A stretch of DNA of 64,000 nt, taken from an uncultured Tropicimonas sp. (GTDB lineage: Bacteria; Pseudomonadota; Alphaproteobacteria; Rhodobacterales; Rhodobacteraceae). A program made the position numbers and the translations under genes. This document shows positions 1-8,717 of the stretch, piece by piece. Positions within the stretch are counted from its first letter, which is position 1, and every line of letters starts with the position of its first letter. The DNA lies in contig CANMIP010000008.1 of NCBI GenBank assembly GCA_947497945.1, positions 62,001-126,000 of the forward strand, in the 5' to 3' direction. Under the pieces are notes generated by a model. That model made no database searches and had not been told where the DNA came from. It worked only from the letters and a program-made list of their open reading frames with translations.

Positions 1-453
1 GGTCAGGCCGAGGCAGGCCAGCCAGAAGGTCTCGTAGCTGGAGAAGCTGATGGCGATGCGGGCGAGTTGCGGCGCGATCAGCATCAGGATGATGACGCCG
101 ACAACGCCGCCAATCGCCGCCGTGATCAGCGAGACGAAGAGCGACGTCCGCGCCTTGCCGGATTGCGATAATATGTGCGCGTCATCGACATAGGCCGCCG
201 AAGCGGGCGTTCCGGGAATGCGCAGCAAGGTGCCCGAGATGTCGCCCGCGAAGATGGCGGTGGTGGTGGTGGCGACGATGGCGGAGATCGCGGGGATCGG
301 GTCGAGGAAGAAGGTGAAGGGAACAAGCAGCGCGACGGCCATGGTCGCGGTCAGCCCCGGAACGGCACCAACGAAGCAGCCATAGAAAGTCGCCGCGGCG
401 ATGATGGCGAGGTTGTTCGGCGCAAGGACTGTCAGGAGGACTTCCGTAAGCAT
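1..453 (-). CDS. tctA: TctA-type tripartite tricarboxylate transporter permease (partial at window edge)
   Basis: Large membrane subunit of a TTT transporter, which imports a carboxylate handed over by a periplasmic receptor. The frame runs off the left edge, so only about 151 N-terminal residues are visible. The start is ATG at 453 after the RBS-like AAGGAGAG. Family marks are the glycine-rich loop GAVPGLTATMA (about residues 29-39) and IFAGDISGTLLRIPGTPAS, both typical of TctA, with hydrophobic segments between. It lies 11 bp after TctB and behind TctC, giving the standard order tctC-tctB-tctA. It probably shares regulation with them through the LacI-type operators near 2.2 kb. The substrate cannot be read from the sequence. 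Confidence 0.9.
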   Translation of the reverse strand, partial: MLTEVLLTVLAPNNLAIIAAATFYGCFVGAVPGLTATMAVALLVPFTFFLDPIPAISAIVATTTTAIFAGDISGTLLRIPGTPASAAYVDDAHILSQSGKARTSLFVSLITAAIGGVVGVIILMLIAPQLARIAISFSSYETFWLACLGLT

Positions 454-464
454 TCAGGCTCTCC

Positions 465-935
465 TTACCAGGCAATCGGTTCGAGCAGGCCCCAGGGCAG
501 TGGGACATGCAGGAAGGAATAGAAGATGAGATGGACCAGCATGGTCACGAACCCGGCGAGGATCAGCGCTTTCCACCAGGCGATCCGGAACAGCAGCAGC
601 AGGACTAGCAGGAGCGGGAAAGCCACCAGGTGGAAGCCGAGAATATCGAGCCCGAAGGCGAAGAAGACAACACAGGCGATCACGGCCAACGCATTGAAAA
701 GCGGCCAGTTCGAGCGCGGGCTCTCATCCGGCGCCGCCGTCGCGGGCGCACCCTGGAGCAGGCCGGTGACGAAGATCAGCGTGCCGCAGAGCACGAGGCC
801 GAGCCCGGCGATTGTCGGGAAAAGGCCGGGACCATAGGTCATGCCGCCCATGGTCGGGAAGCTCTGCGCCTCCCAGGCGAACCAGCCGCCGAAGCCGATC
901 AGGAGAGCGCCGGTGACGATGTCTTTGTTTATCAT
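465..935 (-). CDS. tctB: TctB-type small membrane subunit of TTT transporter
   Basis: Small membrane subunit of the first TTT transporter, 156 residues. I chose the start MINKDIVTG (ATG at 935) because it puts the first hydrophobic segment at the N-terminus. The open frame extends upstream to 1067, but that part is low-complexity and unlike TctB. The protein has the usual TctB arrangement: a first membrane segment (about residues 7-23), a glycine-rich GGMTYGPGLFPTIAGLGLV stretch, a hydrophilic linker around residues 68-80, and two or three further membrane segments ending near the C-terminus. It sits between TctC and TctA in one minus-strand operon. Confidence 0.88.
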   Translation of the reverse strand: MINKDIVTGALLIGFGGWFAWEAQSFPTMGGMTYGPGLFPTIAGLGLVLCGTLIFVTGLLQGAPATAAPDESPRSNWPLFNALAVIACVVFFAFGLDILGFHLVAFPLLLVLLLLFRIAWWKALILAGFVTMLVHLIFYSFLHVPLPWGLLEPIAW

Positions 936-1088
936 TGATCTGGTCTCGTCTGTTTTGGCGAGAAAGGGTCCGGGGCAGCGGAAACGAGGGAGAGGCCGCC
1001 CCGGACAGTTGGAATGGCGCAACAGGGACACGCCAGTCGGTATTCGAAGAAGAGGACGGGCCCGCAACCGGGCCCGCCGCCAAATGGC

Positions 1089-2072
1089 TTACTTGGCCAG
1101 GCCGATCGCTTTCATGGTCTCGCCAAGGGCGACATCGGACTCGGCAACGAACTTGTTCAGTTCATTGGTGCCCATCAGAACGACATCAGAGCCACGGGAG
1201 GCTTTGAACTCGGCCCATTCGGGGGAGCCCATGACCTTCAGAGCGGCTTTCTCGTAGGAGCACGCGATTTCACTATCCATGCCCTCGGGGCCGGAAACGG
1301 TGATGAAAGCGGCCAGCGTCCAACCGGACTCGAGGGTTTCGGCAGTGGTCGGGATGTCCGGCAGCGCAGCCATGCGCTCGGAGTGCATGTAGCCCAGCCC
1401 CTTCAATTCGCCCTGCTCGATCAGCGTCTTGGCTTCGGATTGCGCAACGGTCACAACGTCAACACCGCCAGCCATCAGTTCTTTCATTGCCGGTGCCGCA
1501 CCCTTGGACGGGATCCAGCGGATCGCTTCCGGGTCCATGCCCTCGGCGTTCAGCAGGCCGGCCAGCGCCAGGTGCCAGATGCCGCCCTGGGCGGTGCCGG
1601 AAGCGGTCAGCTCGCCCGGGTTCGCCTTTGCATAGTCGAGCACTTCCTGAACGGAACCGTAGGGCGAGTCCTTGCCGACGGTGAAGCCGGCGGGCACGAT
1701 ATCGACCAGCGCGATGGGCGTGACGTTTTCATAGGTCAGGTCGGTCAGGCCGGCCCAATGCATCGTGTCGATCTCGACCGTCACGGCGCCGACAGTGTAA
1801 CCATCGGGCTTGGCGCGGGCGATGGCCGAGTGGCCGGTCACGCCATTGCCGCCGGTGCGGTTGACGACGTTGAAGGGCTGGCCGAATTCCTGGCTCAACA
1901 GGCTGGCGAGCATGCGCGAGTTCGCATCGGTCCCGCCGCCGGCGCCCCAGGGCACGACATAGGTCACGGCGCGCTCCGGCTTCCAGTCGCATTCGGCGGC
2001 TGCCTGAGTCGCGACCAGCGCTCCGAGGCCGAGGGCAGTCGCACCAAGAAGGGTGTTGAGGGTTTTGGTCAT
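1089..2072 (-). CDS. tctC: TctC/Bug-family periplasmic solute receptor
   Basis: Periplasmic substrate receptor of the TTT transporter, 327 residues. The start at 2072 (MTKTLNTLLG) follows an AGGATT RBS and gives a clean Sec signal peptide with likely cleavage after TQAAA. The mature protein begins with the Bug-family opening WKPERAVTYVVPWGAGGGTD, where the glycine-rich loop binds the ligand carboxylate. It continues with the expected VNRTGGNGVTGHSAIARAKPDGYT region. The longer open frame up to 2408 overlaps the LacI operators and the divergent regulator gene and is not the real N-terminus. It is the first gene of the tctCBA operon, so it is the likely target of the operators. The ligand is unknown. 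Confidence 0.92.
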   Translation of the reverse strand: MTKTLNTLLGATALGLGALVATQAAAECDWKPERAVTYVVPWGAGGGTDANSRMLASLLSQEFGQPFNVVNRTGGNGVTGHSAIARAKPDGYTVGAVTVEIDTMHWAGLTDLTYENVTPIALVDIVPAGFTVGKDSPYGSVQEVLDYAKANPGELTASGTAQGGIWHLALAGLLNAEGMDPEAIRWIPSKGAAPAMKELMAGGVDVVTVAQSEAKTLIEQGELKGLGYMHSERMAALPDIPTTAETLESGWTLAAFITVSGPEGMDSEIACSYEKAALKVMGSPEWAEFKASRGSDVVLMGTNELNKFVAESDVALGETMKAIGLAK

Positions 2073-2186
2073 GGAATCCTCCCAAGATTCAATCGGTTGT
2101 TTCCCCCAGCCCCGCCGACTCGGCCGTTCTTCACAGCTTTCCCCAATCGAAAACCTGAGCTCGGGTGTAAAAAACGGTAGCATTGG

Positions 2187-2198
2187 TGAAACGATTGA
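2187..2198. promoter_or_regulatory. Putative LacI-type operator, site 1
   Basis: TGAAACGATTGA fits the LacI/GalR-family operator core AAnCGnTT. It shares ten consecutive bases with site 2, which lies 25 bp away centre to centre. Both sit between the divergent tctC and lacI-type genes, 115-126 bp upstream of the tctC start. Confidence 0.6.
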
Positions 2199-2211
2199 GC
2201 AAGTATTGAAG

Positions 2212-2223
2212 TCAAACGATTGA
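2212..2223. promoter_or_regulatory. Putative LacI-type operator, site 2
   Basis: TCAAACGATTGA is a near-perfect palindrome of the form TCAAnCGnTTGA, the pattern expected for a LacI/GalR-family dimer. It is 67 bp upstream of the regulator's own ATG and close to site 1, consistent with cooperative or looped binding and autoregulation. Confidence 0.65.
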
Positions 2224-2289
2224 GCGGGCGTGACGAACCGTCCCGTCGGCACGGACGGGCGGCGCGTTATCCCGCCGGAAGGAGGCGCG

Positions 2290-3342
2290 ATGGCCGAACG
2301 GGTCACGCTCAAAAACCTGGCCGAAGCGACCGGAGTGTCGGTTTCCGCCGTCTCGATGGCCCTGCGCGACCATCCCCGGATCTCGGAAGCCAAGCGGACA
2401 GAAATCAAGCGGATCGCCGCCGAGATGGGCTATATCTACAACCGCCAGGCGGCGAGCCTGCGGCGCGGCACCACGGATTCGGTGTCGATCTGCATCAACG
2501 ACCTGCACAATCCCGTCTTCATCGAGTTCCTGACCGCCATCGAGAGCGAGTTCCGCCGCTCCGGCAAGCTGGTCCTGCTGTGCAACGCGCATGAGGATCC
2601 GGAGATCCAGGCCAGTTTCGTGCGCCGGATGCTGGAACAGGGATCGGCGGGGCTCCTGCTGTCGCCGGTCGAGGGAACGGAGCCGGCGGAGCTGCGCGAA
2701 ATCGTTCGCGACCGTTTCCCAACGGTCTTCTTCTCGCGGATGCTGGAGGGGAGCGATTTCGACCATGCGATCAGTGATGACGCGGGCGGGATGCAGCTCG
2801 CGGTGGACGAGTTGGTCCGGCTCGGGCATCGCCAGTTCGCCTGGATCGGCGGCGGACAAAGGACCTCGACCGCGCGGGCGCGGTATCGGGGCTTCAAGAC
2901 GGCGCTGGAACGTCACGGGTTGCCCTGCCCGCCTGAGCAGGTCGAACGGGTCGCCGAGACATCGCGGGAAGCGGGGCGGCAGGCGATGGCCGCGATCCTG
3001 AAACGCGCCCCCCATGTCACTGCCGTGGTCTGCTTCAGCGATCTGCTGGCGCTCGGCGCCATCATGGCCTGCCACGAGGCGGGGCGGCGGATCGGCAAGG
3101 AGATCTCGATCATCGGCCATGACGACCTCGAGGAAGCCTCCTATATCGAGCCGGGGCTGAGCTCGGTCAAGGTCGCCAAAGAGGAGATCGGGCGCGCGGC
3201 GGCAAGGCTGTTGCTGGACCGGATCATCGACCCGGACGCCCCCGCGGCGCGGGAGGTGATCGCGCCGCGGCTGGTCCTGCGCGGATCGACCGGCCCGTGT
3301 CTCTCCGCGGATGCCGACGGCCTTAACCATTTTGCCCGATAA
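2290..3342 (+). CDS. LacI/GalR-family transcriptional regulator
   Basis: DNA-binding repressor, 350 residues, with an N-terminal LacI-type helix-turn-helix (VTLKNLAEATGVSVSAVSMA, about residues 5-24). The hinge region IYNRQAASLRR precedes a periplasmic-binding-protein-like effector domain. I chose ATG 2290 because GGAGG lies 5 bases upstream. An in-frame GTG at 2230 would add 20 atypical residues and overlap the operator zone. It is transcribed away from tctCBA and shares the intergenic region holding two LacI-type operators. It therefore probably represses the transporter in response to its substrate or a derived metabolite. LacI-family regulators often bind sugars, so the TTT substrate could be a sugar acid; that is inference only. 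Confidence 0.92.
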   Translation: MAERVTLKNLAEATGVSVSAVSMALRDHPRISEAKRTEIKRIAAEMGYIYNRQAASLRRGTTDSVSICINDLHNPVFIEFLTAIESEFRRSGKLVLLCNAHEDPEIQASFVRRMLEQGSAGLLLSPVEGTEPAELREIVRDRFPTVFFSRMLEGSDFDHAISDDAGGMQLAVDELVRLGHRQFAWIGGGQRTSTARARYRGFKTALERHGLPCPPEQVERVAETSREAGRQAMAAILKRAPHVTAVVCFSDLLALGAIMACHEAGRRIGKEISIIGHDDLEEASYIEPGLSSVKVAKEEIGRAAARLLLDRIIDPDAPAAREVIAPRLVLRGSTGPCLSADADGLNHFAR

Positions 3343-3427
3343 ACAATGCTAACGAAACGTTAATGCACTAGGATAGGGCCATGGCCGCGGGTTGCGCCGG
3401 GGCCGATTTTCGACATGGAGGTTTGCG

Positions 3428-3814
3428 ATGCGACGCAAGGCCCCTGCCCTGCTCTCCTGCCTGGTCCTGGCGCTGTCGGGCTGCATGAAACCCGAGCCCT
3501 ACGGGACGAGCGTTCCGAGCCGCGGTCCGGGCCCGTCCTATACCTGTCTCGCCCCCGCGCTGACCGTGGCGGGGATGCGCCAGCATACGGAGCCGACCTC
3601 TGGCGGCTGGCGGATGCGGGTCCAGGTGCTGAGCGGACCGCCGGCGGGCTGGTATGACAAGGGCGAGATCGAATACGAGGCCGGCCGGCTCAGCTATGTC
3701 CCCAATTCCGCGACAACCGGGATTGCCGAAGAGCGCGTGACGAAAACGCTGCTGCCCCTGGTCCGGTCCTGCGGCGACGCGAAGGGCGGGCGCGAATGGA
3801 GCATTTCTCCCTGA
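3428..3814 (+). CDS. Small putative lipoprotein, unknown function
   Basis: 128-residue protein with a lipoprotein signal peptide: MRRKAPALLSCLVLALSGC ends in the lipobox LSGC, with Cys at residue 19. The start at ATG 3428 follows GGAGG and removes 12 residues of a longer open frame. The mature part is small and has one further Cys pair (C38 region YTCLAP, and RSCGDA near the C-terminus) that could form a disulfide. Most likely it is anchored to the outer membrane. I do not recognise a named family. It stands alone between the LacI-type regulator and PEP carboxylase, preceded by a short AT-richer palindrome TAACGAAACGTTA (3350-3362). Confidence 0.7.
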   Translation: MRRKAPALLSCLVLALSGCMKPEPYGTSVPSRGPGPSYTCLAPALTVAGMRQHTEPTSGGWRMRVQVLSGPPAGWYDKGEIEYEAGRLSYVPNSATTGIAEERVTKTLLPLVRSCGDAKGGREWSISP

Positions 3815-4253
3815 CATGCGCGCGGATCGCAGCCGCTACAATGGCCCCCCCAAGGCGACCCGGGACGATTTCTGGTCGCGACGCATCCGCGTAACGCGCC
3901 CCGAGACGTCGCAGCCGGTCCCTTGCCTCAGACCGCCCGCCCCCTGTGCGGATGCGCTCCAGGCGCGACATTCACCGCCGCGCGAGCCGCCAGCCAGCCG
4001 CGGCGTGCTTTCGCAGTGATCTGCCGATCCAGCCTGCCTCTCCCGGCATCACCAAATGCCCGAGCCCTGCACAGTTTCCTGTCCCGCATCCGCCAGGCGG
4101 CGTACCGGCATTCCCTGTTCGCCTCGAAAACAGGCGGATCATGCCGTTCCGACCCCTCTTGCCGCCCCGTTGACGGCGTCTTCCGGCGTTTGCGCTACCG
4201 TATCGCCGCAAACCCCGCTAAAGGAAGGCAAAACACTTCAGGGAGTCGTCACC
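3815..4253. other. Intergenic region upstream of ppc, no gene recognised
   Basis: About 440 bp between the lipoprotein gene and ppc. Open frames cross it on both strands, but their translations are arginine/proline-rich shadows with no RBS or family resemblance. It presumably carries the ppc promoter and leader. I saw no clear operator, terminator or RNA gene. Confidence 0.4.
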
Positions 4254-6959
4254 TTGGCCCAAGCCTCTTCCCCCGCCGAGCCCGTCGAACGCAACACCCA
4301 GGCCGACGAAGGCATCCGCTTCCTCGGCCGCATCCTCGGACGCGTCCTGCATGCACAGGAAGGGGGGCTGGCCTTCGACACGGTCGAGAATATCCGCCTG
4401 GCCTCGATCGAGTATCACCGCACCGGCGACGAGAATGCCTATGCCAAGCTGCAGCGCACCATTGCCGGGCTCTCCGAGGAACGCACGCTGCAGGTGCTCC
4501 GGGCCTTCACCTATTTCCTGCATCTTCTCAACATGGCGCAGGACCAGGAACGGCTCGCCGAAGAACGCGATGCCGGCTCGCAGCTCGACAGCGTGCTCGC
4601 GGCCGTGCGCGAGGCGGGCTTCTCCGAGGAGCAGATCCTCAAGTTCTTCCGCGAGGCGCTGATCAGCCCGATCCTGACCGCGCACCCGACAGAGATCCGG
4701 CGTCAGAGCACCATGCGGTCTGAATTCTCCATCGTGCGGTTGCTGGACGCCCGCACCCGCGCGCGGGCCGTTGGGCTCGATCACGCAACGATCGACCGCG
4801 ATATCGAGCGCGAGATCGCCACGCTCTGGCAGACCCACCTGCTGCGCCGTACCAAGCTGACCGTCAATGACGAGATCAAGAACGGGTTGGCCTATTACGA
4901 GCACACCTTCTTCCAGGCGGTGCCGAAGATCCTTGAAAGCACCCGTCAGGCGCTGGATTTCACCCCCGGCGAGCCGGTCCCGGCCTTCCTGCGCATCGGC
5001 TCCTGGATCGGCGGTGACCGCGACGGCAACCCCTTCGTGACCGACGAGGTCCTGCGCAACACCTTCCGCATGCAGGCTGGCCATGTGCTGACCCATTACC
5101 TCGGCGAGGTCGACATGCTGACGCGGGAGCTCTCCATCTCCACCCGTGTCGTGAAGGTGAGCGACGGGGTCATCAACCTCGCGGAGGCCTCGCCCGACAG
5201 AAACCCGCACCGCCAGGACGAACCCTACAAGCGCGTCATGATCGGCGTCTTCGCCCGCCTCGCGGCCACGCTCAAGGAGCTGGACCCGGAGGCGCAACTT
5301 CCCCGCCCCGCCCTGCCGGCGGAGGCCTATGACGGCACGGACGAGCTGCTCAACGTGCTCGACACCGTCGATGCCTCGCTGCGCGCCAACCAGGCCGAGA
5401 TCATCGCCGATGGCCGCCTGCTGGCGCTGCGCCGCAAGATCCGCAGCTTCGGTTTCCACCTCTCCTCGGTCGACCTGCGCCAGAACTCCTCGGTGCATGA
5501 GAAGACTATTGCCGAGCTGTTCGAGGCCATCGCGCCCGGCACCGGGTATGTCGAGCTCGACGAACCCGCCCGTGTCGCGCTGCTGCGCGGGGAGCTGAAC
5601 TCGCCGCGCTCGCTGATCCGTCCCTTCTGGGACTATTCGGAGTCCACGACGAAGGAGCTGCGCATCTTCAAGGCCGCGCAGGAGATCATCGCCCGTTTCG
5701 GGCCGAAGGCGATCACCACCTCGATCATCTCCAACGCCCAATCGGTCTCGGACGTGCTGGAAGTCTGCGTGCTGCTCAAGCAGGTCGGACTGATGGATAT
5801 CGACGGGCACTGCTCGGTCTCGGTCGTGCCGCTCTTCGAGACCATCGCCGACCTTCGCGACGGCCCGCAGACCGTGTCCGACCTGCTCGACCTGCCCGAA
5901 TATGCCCGCGTTCTCGACAGCCAGTACGGCACCCAGGAAATCATGCTGGGCTATTCGGACAGCAACAAGGATGGCGGTTTCGTCACCTCCGGCTGGGAGC
6001 TCTACAAGGCCGAGCGCGAGCTGGTGGCGCTGTTCAAGGCGCGCGCCCTGCGCCTGCGCCTCTTCCATGGTCGCGGCGGCTCTGTCGGCCGCGGCGGCGG
6101 GCCGGCCCGCGAGGCCATCATCGCCCAGCCGCCGGGCGCAGTGAACGGCCAGATCCGGCTGACCGAACAGGGTGAGGTCATCTCCTCGCGCTACAGCCAT
6201 GCCGAAAGCGGCTACTCGCATCTGGAAACGCTGGTTTCGGCCACGATCGAGGCGTCGCTCCTGCCCGGCGAGGACCTTGCCACCGAGGAATCCGCCGCAA
6301 TCATGGAGACCCTCTCGGAGAGCGCCTTCCAGTCCTATCGCGACCTTGTCTTCAACACCGAGGGCTTCGAGGATTTTTTCTGGTCCTCGACCATCATCAA
6401 CGAGATCGCCGGGCTCAATATCGGCTCGCGCCCGGCCTCGCGCGCGGCAACCCGCGAGATCCGCTCGCTGCGGGCGATCCCCTGGGTCTTCTCCTGGGCG
6501 CAATGCCGGCTGATGTTGCCCGGCTGGTATGGCTTCGGCGCCGCGATCAACGGCTGGATCGCGGAGAATGGCGAGGGCGCCGGCGAGGAGCTGGCCCGGC
6601 TCTATCGCGACTGGCCCTTCTTCCACTCGATGGTCGAGAAGGTCGCCTCGGTGATCCGCAAGAGCGACCTTTCCATCGCCGCCCACTATGCCGATCTGGT
6701 CGAGGACAAGGCGCTGCGCGACCGGATCTTCTCGCGGATCACCGATGAGTGGAACGCCACAGTCGATGCGCTCGAAACCCTCACCGGCACCCGGCCGGGC
6801 GACGAGATCGACGACCGCACCCCCTATCTCGACCCGCTCAACCACATCCAGGTGGCGTTGCTGCAGAAGTCACGCGGCGAGGAGATCAGCGCCCGGCTGC
6901 AGCGCGGCCTGCTGTTGTCGATCAACGGCGTCGCCTCCGGCCTGCGCAACACCGGCTGA
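4254..6959 (+). CDS. ppc: Phosphoenolpyruvate carboxylase
   Basis: Makes oxaloacetate from PEP and bicarbonate (anaplerosis, cytoplasmic homotetramer). Diagnostic motifs in order: ILTAHPTE (catalytic His near residue 142), the second signature GYSDSNKDGG (about 566), the mobile-loop motif FHGRGGSVGRGGGP (about 603), and the C-terminus ending LRNTG. I propose a TTG start at 4254 after GGGAG, giving 901 residues that begin LAQASSPAEP. The frame is open back to 4056, but those residues look non-coding. Length fits the family (about 880-960). It is monocistronic by appearance, with unrelated flanks. In Rhodobacteraceae this enzyme replenishes oxaloacetate during growth on C3 and pyruvate-yielding substrates. 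Confidence 0.96.
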   Translation: MAQASSPAEPVERNTQADEGIRFLGRILGRVLHAQEGGLAFDTVENIRLASIEYHRTGDENAYAKLQRTIAGLSEERTLQVLRAFTYFLHLLNMAQDQERLAEERDAGSQLDSVLAAVREAGFSEEQILKFFREALISPILTAHPTEIRRQSTMRSEFSIVRLLDARTRARAVGLDHATIDRDIEREIATLWQTHLLRRTKLTVNDEIKNGLAYYEHTFFQAVPKILESTRQALDFTPGEPVPAFLRIGSWIGGDRDGNPFVTDEVLRNTFRMQAGHVLTHYLGEVDMLTRELSISTRVVKVSDGVINLAEASPDRNPHRQDEPYKRVMIGVFARLAATLKELDPEAQLPRPALPAEAYDGTDELLNVLDTVDASLRANQAEIIADGRLLALRRKIRSFGFHLSSVDLRQNSSVHEKTIAELFEAIAPGTGYVELDEPARVALLRGELNSPRSLIRPFWDYSESTTKELRIFKAAQEIIARFGPKAITTSIISNAQSVSDVLEVCVLLKQVGLMDIDGHCSVSVVPLFETIADLRDGPQTVSDLLDLPEYARVLDSQYGTQEIMLGYSDSNKDGGFVTSGWELYKAERELVALFKARALRLRLFHGRGGSVGRGGGPAREAIIAQPPGAVNGQIRLTEQGEVISSRYSHAESGYSHLETLVSATIEASLLPGEDLATEESAAIMETLSESAFQSYRDLVFNTEGFEDFFWSSTIINEIAGLNIGSRPASRAATREIRSLRAIPWVFSWAQCRLMLPGWYGFGAAINGWIAENGEGAGEELARLYRDWPFFHSMVEKVASVIRKSDLSIAAHYADLVEDKALRDRIFSRITDEWNATVDALETLTGTRPGDEIDDRTPYLDPLNHIQVALLQKSRGEEISARLQRGLLLSINGVASGLRNTG

Positions 6960-7049
6960 CACGGCGCGCGCCGCCGGCAGCCCAACCCTTCAAATCGGCA
7001 AGCGGGGCCGCTTTCGCCTCTCCCGGGTCGTCCGCACCGCCCATGTTGA

Positions 7050-7352
7050 ATTCCGGGAGCGAATCTCCGAACCTTGCGCTCCATCGGCGCGCCGGAACTG
7101 GTCGCGCTGCACCGGCAGCTCCATGACGGGCCGCGGCGTGCGGGGTATCGCTCCGACCTGCCGTTTCTTCCTCACACAACCGTGGCGACAAACGAAGACA
7201 GGGCTGCAATCGCGCAGCTGGGCATATCCGCGCTCGGCCCGTTTCCCATGGCCGGGGCGATCCGGGCATTGGCGAGTGTCGAACTGGATGGCAACAGGTT
7301 CCACCCGTTGGAGCGGCTCCCGCGAGGCGACAGCCAACAGCCGCCATCCTGA
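7050..7352 (+). pseudogene. Truncated 2'-5' RNA ligase-family remnant (C-terminal half)
   Basis: Open frame of about 100 codons whose translation resembles the C-terminal half of 2'-5' RNA ligase/cyclic phosphodiesterase (2H) proteins. It has the helix ELVALHRQLHDGPRRAGY, then FLPHTTVA, which carries an HxT catalytic motif, then a final strand ALASVELDGNRFHPLERL. The first HxT motif and the N-terminal half are missing. A stop lies in frame at 7047-7049, and only about 90 bp separate it from ppc. A TTG at 7074 could start translation, but a half 2H domain would not form an active site. I read it as decayed. The family assignment rests on motif resemblance only. Confidence 0.45.
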
Positions 7353-7412
7353 CCGGCGCCGCCCCATGACGGGCCAGATACCAATGGCAGCAGGGCGCGT
7401 CCGGCCAGCGCC

Positions 7413-8717
7413 TCAGCTCTCCCGGAAGGCCTTGTAGAGATAGTCCGTGAAGGGCTTCAGAAGATAGGCCAGCGGTGACCGGTCGCCGGTGCGGATATAG
7501 GCTTCGACCGGCATGCCCGGCAGTATCTCCTTGTCCTCTCCAAGCATCTCCAGCGCTTCGCCGGTCGGGGCAATCTCGGCGCTGTAATAGGACTGGGCCG
7601 TTCGTTCGTCGGAAAAGGCATCCGCGGAGACCTGCACCACCCGCCCGTCGAGCTCGGGCGTCTGGCGGCTGTCGAAAGCGCTGAAGCGCAATCGTACCGG
7701 CTGGCCGACATGGACCTCGTCGATATGGATCGGATCGATCCGGGCGGCGATGACCAGCGGGCGGTCCTGCGGCACGATATAGGCCACCGGATCGGCCGGG
7801 CGAATGATCGAGCGGGGCGTGTTGACCGTCATGCCGTAGACAACGCCGGAGGTGGGTGCCACCACCTCCAGGCGCGCCAGCCGCGTTTCGAGCGAGCGGC
7901 GCTGCTCCTGCAGGCCGAAAAGCTGCGCCTGCAGGTCGCGAAGCCGGGTGATCGCTTCCTCCCGGCGGCCAGTCTCGAGCTTGAGAACCTCGATATCGAT
8001 CTCGGTGACACGGCCGAGCGCCTGTGCCCGGCTGGCCGTCAGCTCGCCGATGGAGCCGAGCAGCTCGGATTGCTCGCGTTGCAGCGCCAGCACGCGCGAG
8101 GCCTGCGCCAGCCCCTTGTCGAGCAGGCTCTGCTGGTCCTTCAGCTCCATCTCGATCAGCGCCAGCTGATCGGCGAGGGCCGCGCTTTGCGCATCGATTC
8201 CCTCGACCTGGCTGTCGATCTGGTCGCGGCGGCGGGCAAGCTGCTCGGCCTCCTTCTCGAGCGTGGTACGGCGGGCCTCGAAGAGGCGCGCCTGGCCGTC
8301 GATCAGCTCGGCGATACCCTCCCGGACCGCCGCCTGCTGCTTCAACTCGTCGGCGAAGGCAACCTCCGGCGCGCCGTCGCGCTCCGCCACAAGCCGCCCG
8401 ACCCGGGCCATCAGTTCAAAGAGCTGCGACTCGACAATTGCCAGCTCGGAGCGCAGCTCGCTGTCATCGAGCACGATCAGCGGGGCGCCTGCTTCCATCC
8501 GGTCGCCCTCCTTGACAAGCACACGGTCGACAATGCCGCCATCGAGATGCTGGACCACCTGACGGTCCTGGTCGACCTCGATGCGCCCGGGCGCGACGAT
8601 GGCACCGGCGATCCGCGCGGTCGCGGCCCAGTAGCCGAAGCCACCAACCAGGACCAGCACCGTGACCAGCCCGAGAACCAGGTGGAACCGCGCGCGAAGA
8701 ATGACCGGCTCGCTCAT
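7413..8717 (-). CDS. HlyD-family membrane-fusion protein of a type I secretion system
   Basis: Periplasmic adaptor that links an inner-membrane ABC exporter to a TolC-like outer-membrane channel, 434 residues. One N-terminal membrane segment (about residues 12-32) follows a short cytoplasmic tail. A biotinyl-lipoyl-like segment (VVQHLDGGIVDRVLVKEGD) and a long coiled coil (about 90-290) come next, then the second lipoyl half (VVAPTSGVVYGM) and a beta-barrel C-terminus. The ATG overlaps the stop of the upstream exporter gene by 4 bp (ATGA), so the two are translationally coupled. No TolC gene is visible nearby, as is common. The RTX-Hint protein encoded at 32.7-35.1 kb is a plausible substrate. 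Confidence 0.93.
   Translation of the reverse strand: MSEPVILRARFHLVLGLVTVLVLVGGFGYWAATARIAGAIVAPGRIEVDQDRQVVQHLDGGIVDRVLVKEGDRMEAGAPLIVLDDSELRSELAIVESQLFELMARVGRLVAERDGAPEVAFADELKQQAAVREGIAELIDGQARLFEARRTTLEKEAEQLARRRDQIDSQVEGIDAQSAALADQLALIEMELKDQQSLLDKGLAQASRVLALQREQSELLGSIGELTASRAQALGRVTEIDIEVLKLETGRREEAITRLRDLQAQLFGLQEQRRSLETRLARLEVVAPTSGVVYGMTVNTPRSIIRPADPVAYIVPQDRPLVIAARIDPIHIDEVHVGQPVRLRFSAFDSRQTPELDGRVVQVSADAFSDERTAQSYYSAEIAPTGEALEMLGEDKEILPGMPVEAYIRTGDRSPLAYLLKPFTDYLYKAFRES

Noticed and set aside
4218-6845. 875-codon open frame on the minus strand opposite ppc
   Set aside because: It is the antisense shadow of a strongly conserved gene in GC-rich DNA; its translation is low-complexity and has no family motifs.
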